NCBI GenBank assembly: GCA_025936825.1
Contig: JAICSO010000012.1
Coordinates: 1 to 64,000 of the forward strand
Source: Terriglobales bacterium
GTDB lineage: Bacteria > Acidobacteriota > Terriglobia > Terriglobales > Acidobacteriaceae
Direction: 5' to 3'
Length of the DNA stretch: 64,000 nt
Shown here: positions 52,205 to 60,117 of the stretch, piece by piece
How positions within the stretch are numbered: the first letter of the stretch is position 1
How the letters are laid out: every line of letters starts with the position of its first letter
Made by a program: the position numbers and the translations under genes
Notes under the pieces: generated by a model
Told to the model about the DNA's origin: nothing
The model's input: only the letters and a program-made list of their open reading frames with translations
The model's database searches: none

Positions 52205-52957
52205 CTAATCCCGTTTCCCAGCAGGAGGAAAATAAGTCCCGATCTTACATGCCAGGGCGTGTTCGATCACATGCGGATCGCGTCCATTCACGATCGCGAC
52301 ATTCACTCCCGCTTCGCTGGCGCTCTTTGCCGCGCGCAATTTTGACCGCATTCCACCGCGTCCCAGCTTGCTATGCCCGTTGCACAAGGCTTCCATCTCT
52401 GGCGTCAGCTTCTTGATCGTGCGCACCAGGCGCTGCTTCTTGCCGTCCGTCTCGTAGAAGCCATCAACATCCGTCAGCAGGAGCAGCCAGTCGGCTTCGA
52501 CAGCGGCGGCTAGCAACGCACTTAACTCGTCATTATCACCGAACGCCCCCACCAGTTCGCGCACGGAGACGCTGTCGTTTTCATTCACGATCGGTACAAC
52601 CCCGAGCTTGATCAACTGCCACAGCGTGTTCTGCAGGTTCTTGTACCGGACCGTGGTCGTGAAGTCATCACTCGAAAGCAACAGTTGCGCGACCGGTTTC
52701 TTGCCAAAGAAAAGCTGCTCGTAAGTGTGCATCAGCGCGCTCTGCCCGACCGCGGCGCAAGCCTGCATCAGGGGCACGCTGTTCGGCTTTTCCTTGAGCC
52801 CGAGGTTCGCCATACCGGACGCGATGGCCCCCGAACTGACAATAAGAATCTCGTCGCGCTTAAGATCCAACTGGTCAATCAGAGCCCGCAATTGGCGCGT
52901 ATCGATGTTCCCACCCGGCGCGATCAGGCTGGTCCCCACTTTGATAACGAGGCGCAT
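52205..52957 (-). CDS. proB: Glutamate 5-kinase
   Basis: ATG 52957 gives 250 residues beginning MRLVIKVGTSLIAPGG; upstream extension is not homologous. The amino-acid-kinase fold shows ILIVSSGAIASGMANL, VPIVNENDSVSVREL, FGDNDELSALLAA and GRGGMRSKLRAAKSA. The C-terminal PUA domain of longer ProB proteins is absent. It catalyses the first step of proline synthesis and is co-transcribed with proA. Confidence 0.95.
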   Translation of the reverse strand: MRLVIKVGTSLIAPGGNIDTRQLRALIDQLDLKRDEILIVSSGAIASGMANLGLKEKPNSVPLMQACAAVGQSALMHTYEQLFFGKKPVAQLLLSSDDFTTTVRYKNLQNTLWQLIKLGVVPIVNENDSVSVRELVGAFGDNDELSALLAAAVEADWLLLLTDVDGFYETDGKKQRLVRTIKKLTPEMEALCNGHSKLGRGGMRSKLRAAKSASEAGVNVAIVNGRDPHVIEHALACKIGTYFPPAGKRD

Positions 52958-53026
52958 GGATGTACTTACTGTAACAAGTTCGACGCGGCTGGTACACCGT
53001 GCGACTCTGCGTGATGTAATAGACAC

Positions 53027-53812
53027 ATGCTGAACTCCGCGCCCACCGAGCGTTTCTCTTCGCGGGTCGAAAATTATGTTCGGTTTCGGCCGTCCTATCC
53101 CAGGGAGGTTATCGACCTTTTGCGGGAGGAATGCGGTTTCACGCCGAACTCCGTTGTGGCCGATATCGCTTCCGGCACAGGGTTGTTTACACGTTTGCTG
53201 CTCGAAAACGGCAATCGTGTTTTTGGCGTAGAGCCCAATAACGACATGCGCAAAGCCGGAGAGCACTACCTTGCCGGTTTCACGAATTTCGTGAGCATAG
53301 CTGGCACCGCGGAATCCACGACGCTGCCGAACGAAAGCGTCGAACTTATCACCTGCGCCCAAGCCGCTCACTGGCTGAAGCGAGAGGAATCCCTACAGGA
53401 ATTTCAACGGATTCTGAAGCCAAATCATTTTGTCGTGATTCTCTTCAATGATCGCAAGGTAAAGGGAAACGCGTTTTCCGATGACTATGAGGAACTCGTG
53501 GTGAAGTACGGCACTGACTACAGCGAAGTGCAGCGCTTGGGGCGCATATTCGAAGGGCTCGAATTCTTCACCCCTTATTCATGTGAGAAACGCACGCTGC
53601 CGAACTATCAGGATTTCGATTACGAGTCACTCGAAGGCAGGCTGCTTTCATCCTCGTATGCGCCGCAACCTGGCGATCCGTCTTTTGATCCGATGATTGT
53701 GGGCTTGAAGCGAGTCTTCGAAAAGCACCAGCGCAGTGGGCGCGTTCGTATGGAGTACGACACCAACATCTATTTCGGCAAGCCGCAGCTCCCCGCCGAA
53801 ACGGCCCGATAA
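53027..53812 (+). CDS. Class I SAM-dependent methyltransferase
   Basis: A 261-residue protein. The SAM-binding motif is VVADIASGTGLFTRLLLENG with acidic VFGVEPNNDM after beta 2; ERFSSRVENYVRFRPSYP at the start and ITCAQAAHWL are common in a family of small-molecule methyltransferases including UbiE-like and trans-aconitate types. Substrate unknown. Divergent from proBA with 69 bases between starts. Confidence 0.88.
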   Translation: MLNSAPTERFSSRVENYVRFRPSYPREVIDLLREECGFTPNSVVADIASGTGLFTRLLLENGNRVFGVEPNNDMRKAGEHYLAGFTNFVSIAGTAESTTLPNESVELITCAQAAHWLKREESLQEFQRILKPNHFVVILFNDRKVKGNAFSDDYEELVVKYGTDYSEVQRLGRIFEGLEFFTPYSCEKRTLPNYQDFDYESLEGRLLSSSYAPQPGDPSFDPMIVGLKRVFEKHQRSGRVRMEYDTNIYFGKPQLPAETAR

Positions 53813-53941
53813 GTAGAATCGGGAAGGGCGCGAGTTCATTCGTGCCGCCAACACGATAACGAAGCACGTTCGCGCTTTAGCGCCTGAGGTGCGGTTTGCC
53901 TTCGCCCCAGAGCGTTTCCCGCGTGCCAGGAGAAATTTTGC

Positions 53942-55390
53942 ATGGCTACAAACGCACCAGCAAAGACCTCGTTTCACATGACGCCAGAAGAATTCCGCAA
54001 TCGTGGCCATGCGGTCGTGGACTGGATCGCCGACTACTACCAGAAGATTGAAGCATTCCCCGTGCTGTCGAAGGTTGAACCTGGAGACATTCGGTCACAG
54101 TTGCCCCAGGAAGCGCCAGCTCACCCCGAGCCCTTCGAGCAAATTCTCGCAGACGTCGAGAAACTCATCGTCCCTGGCATCACCCACTGGCAATCGCCAA
54201 ACTTCTTCGCCTTTTTCCCCTGCAACGCTTCTGGTCCTGCGATTCTCGGAGACCTGCTCTCCTCCGGCTTTGGCGTCCAAGGAATGCTCTGGGCCACCAG
54301 TCCGGCCTGCACGGAGCTGGAGACACACGTTCTCGATTGGCTGGTTAACGCACTCGGATTGCCGGAGAAATTTCGCTCTTCAAACACCGGGGGCGGAGTC
54401 ATCCAGGACACCGCCTCGAGCTCTGCCCTGTGTGCCGTACTTGCGGCTCGCGAACGCGCGACGAAATTCATCTCCAATCGTACTGGCGCGAAACAGAAGC
54501 TCGTCGCCTACACATCGAACCAGGCGCATTCGTCGATCGAAAAGGCAGTTAAGATTGCAGGCGTCGGCAGCGAAAACCTGCGGCTTGTTGCGGTCGATGA
54601 AACCCTCGCCATGCGTCCAGAGGCGCTCGTCGCCGCCATTCAGCAGGACAAGGCAGCCGGATCTACTCCGTTTTTCGTCTGCGGAACCGTAGGCACCACT
54701 TCGTCAAACGGGATGGATCCGCTCGACAAGATTGGCGCGATCTGCCGACAGCAAAACCTCTGGTTCCATGTCGACGCAGCCATGTCCGGCACCGCCGCAC
54801 TCTGCCCCGAGTTCCGCCACTTTCAGAACGGACTCGAGCACGCCGACAGCTACTGCTTCAACCCTCACAAGTGGATGTTCACCAACTTCGACTGCGATTG
54901 CTTCTATGTGGCCGATCGAAAAGGTCTGGTCGACACACTCAGTGTTTTGCCCGAATATCTGCGCAACAAAGCAACTGAATCTGGCGCTGTGATCGATTAT
55001 CGCGACTGGCATGTGCCGCTGGGCCGCCGTTTTCGCGCGCTCAAACTCTGGTTTGTACTGCGCTATTACGGGATCGAAGGCCTGCAGTTCCACGTTCGCG
55101 AGCACGTGCGACTCGCGCAGGAGTTCGCCGCCTGGGTGCGAGAGGACAAGCGCTTCGAGCTCGTCGTCCCGCCTCCGCTCAACCTGGTGTGCTTCCGTCT
55201 CAACGGCAGCGACGAACTCAATCAGAAGCTGATGGACGCTCTTAACCGCAGCGGCGATCTTTATCTGACCCATACAAAGCTGAACGGCCGCGTGGTCCTA
55301 CGTATGTCCATCGCGCAAACCAACACAGAGCAACGCCACGTAGAAAAAGCCTGGAGGCGCATCCGGGAAGAGGCCTCCAGGCTCGCGTAA
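53942..55390 (+). CDS. Group II PLP-dependent aromatic-amino-acid-type decarboxylase
   Basis: A 482-residue enzyme of the DDC/TDC/GAD group. It starts with HMTPEEFRNRGHAVVDWIADYY and has ITHWQSPNFFAFFP, TSSNGMDPLDKIG, WFHVDAAMSGTAAL, and the PLP lysine K310 in NPHKWMFTNFDCD. It is closest in style to aromatic-L-amino-acid/tryptophan decarboxylases, but specificity (Tyr, Trp, DOPA, Glu) cannot be fixed by eye. No amino-acid antiporter is adjacent. Confidence 0.9.
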   Translation: MATNAPAKTSFHMTPEEFRNRGHAVVDWIADYYQKIEAFPVLSKVEPGDIRSQLPQEAPAHPEPFEQILADVEKLIVPGITHWQSPNFFAFFPCNASGPAILGDLLSSGFGVQGMLWATSPACTELETHVLDWLVNALGLPEKFRSSNTGGGVIQDTASSSALCAVLAARERATKFISNRTGAKQKLVAYTSNQAHSSIEKAVKIAGVGSENLRLVAVDETLAMRPEALVAAIQQDKAAGSTPFFVCGTVGTTSSNGMDPLDKIGAICRQQNLWFHVDAAMSGTAALCPEFRHFQNGLEHADSYCFNPHKWMFTNFDCDCFYVADRKGLVDTLSVLPEYLRNKATESGAVIDYRDWHVPLGRRFRALKLWFVLRYYGIEGLQFHVREHVRLAQEFAAWVREDKRFELVVPPPLNLVCFRLNGSDELNQKLMDALNRSGDLYLTHTKLNGRVVLRMSIAQTNTEQRHVEKAWRRIREEASRLA

Positions 55391-55400
55391 ACAATTCCTG

Positions 55401-57101
55401 TTATTGTGCTCCGGCGATCTGGTTTCCGATCGACTCGCCGCTCACTACCAACTCAACCCGCCTATTCTGTTGCCGGCCCGCCGCGCTATCATTCGAAGCA
55501 ATTGGGTTCGCCTGGCCGAATCCGTGAATCGAAATTGAACCGCCCGGAACGCCCTGTTGCGCCAAATAACTCTGCACAGAAGCGGCTCGCTCCTGCGACA
55601 GTTTCTGATTGAACATAGGGTCACCCGTGCTGTCCGTATAGCCATCGACTTCTACCTTGATATCAGGATGAGCAATCAGAATCCCTGATACCTTGGCCAG
55701 CCGCTCGCGCGCGGTTGACTTGAGGTTTGCGCTGCCAGTGTCAAACAGTACGTCAGGCATGCTGACGATTAAGCCCCGCGCAGTATCTCGAGTCTGAAGA
55801 ATCTGGTTCAGTTGATCTCGAAGTTGCTGGCGCATTTGTTGCTGCTGAGTTTCAGCGGCTTGTGCCCGCTGCTGAGCCTCTTGTGCCTGTCGTCGAGCTT
55901 CGTCCACCTGCTGACCGCTTTGTTGGGCTTGCTGTTCCGCCGCAGCGCGGCGTTGAGCTTCAGTCTGGGCTTGCTGTTGCGCCTGCTCGGCCTGCTGACG
56001 CTGCAATTCAGCCTGCTGCTGTGCTTCCTGTGCCTGTTGCTGTGCTTGAGCAGCTTGTTGCTGCGCCTGCTCGTTCTGCAGCTCTAACTGAGCTCTGCGC
56101 TGAGCTTCTTCTTGTGCTTGCTGCTGGACCTGCTGCGCGTGTTGCTGTTCCGCTTGGGCGCGTTGTTCCGCTGCTTGGCGCGCCGCCTCAGCCTGTTGTG
56201 CCTGCTGCTGTGCGCTCTGCGCTTGATTCTCAGCCTGCTCAGCGCGCTCGTGCGCTTCCTGGCGATCGCGCTCCAGCTTTGCCTGGTGCTCCCCGCGCAC
56301 ACCCAGCATACGGGCCTCTTCCGCCGATTGAACGGCGCTTCGGGCGGAAGTCTCTACTGTCTTATCGCTGTGGTGCGAGTTGAAATCGTCTTCGGCCTGC
56401 TGTAAGAGTTGCTGCGCACGTTTCAGAGCGTCCGACGCATATTCGTCCGCATGGCTGCTCTCCGCAATTCGTACCGCATTACGTGCTTCCAGCAGATCCA
56501 GAGGTGCGTTCTTATGGTCACGGTAGATGTCTGCCGGGGCCGGCGACGCCTGCGAGAAATAGGTAGACCGCGGGAACACCTGGTAATGCACGTTGATTGG
56601 CTCCGGGGACCCTTTCGTCGTCGCGTTTAGCGTGTTCTCCGCGACCACCAATTCGCTCGGCTGGGTCACTGCAAAATCCGGCTCTGCCGTAATCACGAGC
56701 GCAAACGCTTGAAGGTTGGTGGTTGTGTGTAGCGAGGATTTACCGTCCTTTTCTACCAGCTCGCCAATGTTCTTTGCCGTACCTTCCGGACTGATCGCCC
56801 ACAATACATAAGTAAGGTAAGAAGCATCGAGGGCATTCGCCGACTTCAGGTTTTCCACATTCACGTGAATGTCCGTCAGCCCACGCTTATTGATGATCTT
56901 TGCTTTACCGGTAACGTTGGGGGACAAATCAGTTCCCGTGATGTTCACATCCGTGTGATCTCCCCTGCGGTAATCGATCGCTTGCGTATTTCGAGCAATG
57001 GTTTCTACCCCGGAGGAGGCAGTGGATTGATCTTGCGCTTGGGTTGCAGCGGGCAACGAGAGCAGGCCCGCTAAGGCCAGAGTGCATACCAGAACTCGCA
57101 T
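55401..57101 (-). CDS. OmpA-family protein with long Gln/Ala coiled coil
   Basis: A 566-residue envelope protein. A signal peptide (ending ATQAQ) is followed by a beta-rich N-terminal domain of about 180 residues, then a coiled coil (about 205-425) made of Q/A/E-rich heptads such as QQQAQQAEAARQAAEQRAQ, and a C-terminal OmpA peptidoglycan-binding domain with LFDTGSANLKSTARERL, VDGYTDSTGD, LSQERAASVQSYL and RRVELVV. It probably links the outer membrane or periplasm to peptidoglycan. The repetitive DNA in 55850-56330 reflects the coiled coil, not a mobile element. Confidence 0.92.
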   Translation of the reverse strand: MRVLVCTLALAGLLSLPAATQAQDQSTASSGVETIARNTQAIDYRRGDHTDVNITGTDLSPNVTGKAKIINKRGLTDIHVNVENLKSANALDASYLTYVLWAISPEGTAKNIGELVEKDGKSSLHTTTNLQAFALVITAEPDFAVTQPSELVVAENTLNATTKGSPEPINVHYQVFPRSTYFSQASPAPADIYRDHKNAPLDLLEARNAVRIAESSHADEYASDALKRAQQLLQQAEDDFNSHHSDKTVETSARSAVQSAEEARMLGVRGEHQAKLERDRQEAHERAEQAENQAQSAQQQAQQAEAARQAAEQRAQAEQQHAQQVQQQAQEEAQRRAQLELQNEQAQQQAAQAQQQAQEAQQQAELQRQQAEQAQQQAQTEAQRRAAAEQQAQQSGQQVDEARRQAQEAQQRAQAAETQQQQMRQQLRDQLNQILQTRDTARGLIVSMPDVLFDTGSANLKSTARERLAKVSGILIAHPDIKVEVDGYTDSTGDPMFNQKLSQERAASVQSYLAQQGVPGGSISIHGFGQANPIASNDSAAGRQQNRRVELVVSGESIGNQIAGAQ

Positions 57102-57270
57102 AGCAAACCCCCAAAACTTCCAATAAATTTCGATTTAGGTTAAATTGGAGCGCTACCTACAATCGATACGTGTCTTACCGTAAACCGATACTCAAATGAC
57201 CCCACCCTTGGTGTTCCGGCGTGAGCTGGCGTGTGCGAACGAACTCACCATCCGGTACAGGAGTATTTCC

Positions 57271-59952
57271 GTGAAAAAACTTTTCGTCATCATTCTGTTT
57301 GTAGCGTTTCTCCCTCCCGCTGTTGCCCAACAAAGTGCGTCACAGCCACAGTCGAGTGCTGATCTCGCGAATGCAAAGTTCCGCAATCCTGCTCTGCCCA
57401 TCGATGAACGTGTGAACGATCTGATCTCGCGCATGACTCTGGAAGAGAAGGTGTCGCAGATGCGAGATCATGCCGTCGGCATTCCGCGGCTCGGAGTTCC
57501 TCCGTACGAATGGTGGAACGAAGGCCTGCACGGTGTTGCCTTCTCTGGATACGCCACCAACTTTCCCCAGGTGATCGGGATGGCGGCAACCTGGGACAGC
57601 GACCTCGTGCACCGCATGGCCGAGGTGATCTCGACCGAAGCTCGCGCCAAGTACAACCAAGCCATGCGCGACGACCAGCATGAGCGCTTCTTTGGCCTGA
57701 CCTTCTGGGCCCCTAACATCAATATCTTCCGCGATCCCCGCTGGGGACGCGGCCAGGAAACCTATGGTGAAGATCCCTTCCTGACTGGACGCATGGCTGT
57801 GGCGTTCGTCAGCGGAATGCAGGGCACCGATCCCAAGTACTTCCGAGTGGTTTCGACCCCGAAGCACTACGCCGTGCACAGCGGCCCCGAGTCGTTGCGC
57901 CACCAGTTCAACGTCGACGTCTCGCCGCACGACCTCGAAGACACCTACCTTCCCGCATTTCGCGCCGCAGTGACCGAAGCGCATGCGCAATCAGTGATGT
58001 GCGCCTACAACGCCATTGATGGCGTGCCTGCCTGCGCCAGCACCATGCTGCTTCGTGATCACCTGCGCAGCGCCTGGCACTTCGATGGTTATGTCGTGAG
58101 TGACTGCGCCGCGGTTGCCGACGTGAGTTCGGGACATCACTATGCTCCCGACTTCGCCCATGGTGCCGCAGTTGCCGTGAAAGCGGGTACGGACATTGAG
58201 TGTGGCTATGGCCAGGGCAATGCGTTTCCGGCCCTGGTTCAGGCCGTGCACGACAAGCTGATCACGGAGGCTGAATTGGACAATGCGCTGCGGCGACTGT
58301 TCCGCGCCCGCTTCAAACTCGGCATGTTCGATCCGCCCTCCAGCTTCGCCTATGGTCAGATTCCATACAGCGAGGTAAATTCACCCGAGCACCGTCAGCT
58401 GTCCTTGCAGGCGGCCCGTGAGTCCATCGTGCTGCTGAAGAATGATGGCACTCTGCCGCTTAAATCGGGTATCGCGAAGATTGCGGTCATTGGTCCGACC
58501 GCAGAACTCGTTCAATCGCTGCAAGGCAACTACAACGGGCCGCCGCCGTCGCCGGTTTATCCCTTGAACGGAATTGAGAAGCAGTTCTCATCGGCGCAGG
58601 TTTCGTACGCGCAGGGATCAACGCTAGTAGCGGGTGCAGCGGTGCCCATCGAGCACACGGCCTTGCATCCGGCGAGCGGATCGGGATTCGGTTTGACCGG
58701 CGAGTACTTCAACTCCAAGGACCTCAGCGGCAGCCCAGTTCTCAGCCGCACCGACCGCAACATCAATTTCAATTGGGACAAAGTTGTTCCGGTCGAGGGC
58801 CTGCAGCGCAACGACTACTCAGTCCGCTGGAGTGGTACATTCGTTCCGCCTGCGCCTGGCGAATACAAGCTCGGTGTCCGCGTGAATTACTGCTACGCCT
58901 GCGAGAACGCGGAAGGCTTCAAGTTGTTCTTGGATGACAAACTGCTCGTACAGAGCGACGACAAAAAACAGCCCGAGCGCGGTCAAGTAGTCGACGCCAC
59001 GGTTAATTTCAGTGACACGCAGCCGCATCCGATTCGCCTTGAGTATTTCCACGGTACAGGCACTGCGGGCATTGATCTTTCGTGGCAGGCTCCGGCCGAT
59101 GTGCTGCGTGACGAGGCCGTTCGCATCGCGAAGGATGCTGACGTGATCGTTGCCACGGTCGGCCTCTCTCCGTCCCTTGAAGGCGAAGAGATGCCGGTGA
59201 AACTCGAGGGCTTCAGCGGCGGCGATCGCACCAGTATCGATCTGCCCGCCGCGCAGGAAGATTTGCTCAAGGCGCTGGGCGCGAGCGGTAAGCCGCTCAT
59301 CGTGGTTCTGCAGAACGGAAGCGCGCTGGCCGTCAACTGGGCGCAGAAACACGCGAACGCGGTTCTTGAAGCTTGGTATCCCGGTGCGGAAGGTGGCACC
59401 GCGATAGCTGAAACGATTGCCGGCGACAACAATCCCGCGGGCCGACTGCCTCTGACCTTCTATTCATCGCTGAGTCAGGTGCCTGAGTTCACCGACTACT
59501 CGATGAAGAACCGCACCTACAAATATTTCTCCGGCAAACCGCTCTACGGTTTCGGCTTCGGTCTGAGCTACACGAAATTTGCCTACAGCGGACTGAAGCT
59601 CCCGGCTAGCGTGAAAGCGGGCGATCCTGCCTCAGTTGAAGTGGACGTGAAGAACGCTGGCGCTGTGGCGGGCGACGAGGTGGTCGAGCTTTACCTCACG
59701 CAACCGAAGCAGTTCGAGACTCCGATCCGTGAACTCGCCGCATTCAGCCGCATTCACCTGAATCCGGGCGAGTCGAAGCATGTCAGCCTGACAATTACTC
59801 CGCGTTCGTTAGGTCAGGTCGACGCAAACGGAAATCGCGTAATCGTTGCGGGCGAATACACCGTCTCTGTTGGGAGCACGCAGCCTGGTGAGACTGACGC
59901 AGTTCAGACCGGCAAGTTTGTAGTTAAGGGGCAAACAACACTTCCCAAATAG
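57271..59952 (+). CDS. Secreted GH3 beta-glucosidase/xylosidase with PA14 insert
   Basis: GTG 57271 has AGGAG eight bases upstream and gives a signal peptide (KKLFVIILFVAFLPPAVAQ) and 893 residues. Key parts: ISRMTLEEKVSQMRDHAVGI, RDPRWGRGQETYGEDP, STPKHYAVHSGPE and nucleophile D278 in VVSDCAAVAD. A PA14-like module (about 485-610) interrupts the second sandwich domain; a fibronectin III-like domain ends the protein. It is a paralogue of the 16990-19653 enzyme. The next gene is a second, non-secreted GH3 in the same direction. Confidence 0.92.
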   Translation: MKKLFVIILFVAFLPPAVAQQSASQPQSSADLANAKFRNPALPIDERVNDLISRMTLEEKVSQMRDHAVGIPRLGVPPYEWWNEGLHGVAFSGYATNFPQVIGMAATWDSDLVHRMAEVISTEARAKYNQAMRDDQHERFFGLTFWAPNINIFRDPRWGRGQETYGEDPFLTGRMAVAFVSGMQGTDPKYFRVVSTPKHYAVHSGPESLRHQFNVDVSPHDLEDTYLPAFRAAVTEAHAQSVMCAYNAIDGVPACASTMLLRDHLRSAWHFDGYVVSDCAAVADVSSGHHYAPDFAHGAAVAVKAGTDIECGYGQGNAFPALVQAVHDKLITEAELDNALRRLFRARFKLGMFDPPSSFAYGQIPYSEVNSPEHRQLSLQAARESIVLLKNDGTLPLKSGIAKIAVIGPTAELVQSLQGNYNGPPPSPVYPLNGIEKQFSSAQVSYAQGSTLVAGAAVPIEHTALHPASGSGFGLTGEYFNSKDLSGSPVLSRTDRNINFNWDKVVPVEGLQRNDYSVRWSGTFVPPAPGEYKLGVRVNYCYACENAEGFKLFLDDKLLVQSDDKKQPERGQVVDATVNFSDTQPHPIRLEYFHGTGTAGIDLSWQAPADVLRDEAVRIAKDADVIVATVGLSPSLEGEEMPVKLEGFSGGDRTSIDLPAAQEDLLKALGASGKPLIVVLQNGSALAVNWAQKHANAVLEAWYPGAEGGTAIAETIAGDNNPAGRLPLTFYSSLSQVPEFTDYSMKNRTYKYFSGKPLYGFGFGLSYTKFAYSGLKLPASVKAGDPASVEVDVKNAGAVAGDEVVELYLTQPKQFETPIRELAAFSRIHLNPGESKHVSLTITPRSLGQVDANGNRVIVAGEYTVSVGSTQPGETDAVQTGKFVVKGQTTLPK

Positions 59953-59973
59953 GGGCCGGAAGTGTTGCTCCAA

Positions 59974-59989
59974 CGTGACCGATGTCACG
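59974..59989 (+). promoter_or_regulatory. CRP/FNR-type binding site candidate
   Basis: CGTGAC-CGAT-GTCACG is a perfect palindrome containing GTGA-N6-TCAC, the consensus half-site pair of CRP-family regulators. Its centre is about 42 bases upstream of the start predicted from the extended -10 at 60009-60017, the class II activator position. Confidence 0.6.
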
Positions 59990-60008
59990 ATGGATTCGTG
60001 TATCGCTG

Positions 60009-60017
60009 TGATATAGT
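60009..60017 (+). promoter_or_regulatory. Extended -10 promoter of the GH3-GPH operon
   Basis: TGATATAGT fits the extended -10 form TG-N-TATAAT with one mismatch. A poor -35 is expected because a CRP-type site covers that position. The predicted start is near 60024, giving a leader of about 95 bases. Confidence 0.55.
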
Positions 60018-60037
60018 TCGCGTCTCTAACAAAATCA

Positions 60038-60061
60038 ACCCAGATCCGGATAAGTCTGGGT
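60038..60061 (+). promoter_or_regulatory. Inverted repeat in the leader of the GH3-GPH operon
   Basis: ACCCAGA and TCTGGGT, perfect seven-base arms around a ten-base centre that contains TCCGGA. Just downstream of the predicted transcription start, it could be a repressor operator or an RNA hairpin. No T-run follows, so it is not a standard terminator. Confidence 0.45.
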
Positions 60062-60117
60062 CGAAGATCGTGCGCTCGGCTCTACCCACACCCGTTTTCC
60101 ATACGAAGGAGATGTAA

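Noticed and set aside
55850-56330. Dense short repeats suggesting a CRISPR or satellite array
   Set aside because: The period and sequence follow Gln/Ala heptads of the OmpA-like coiled coil; there are no spacers.
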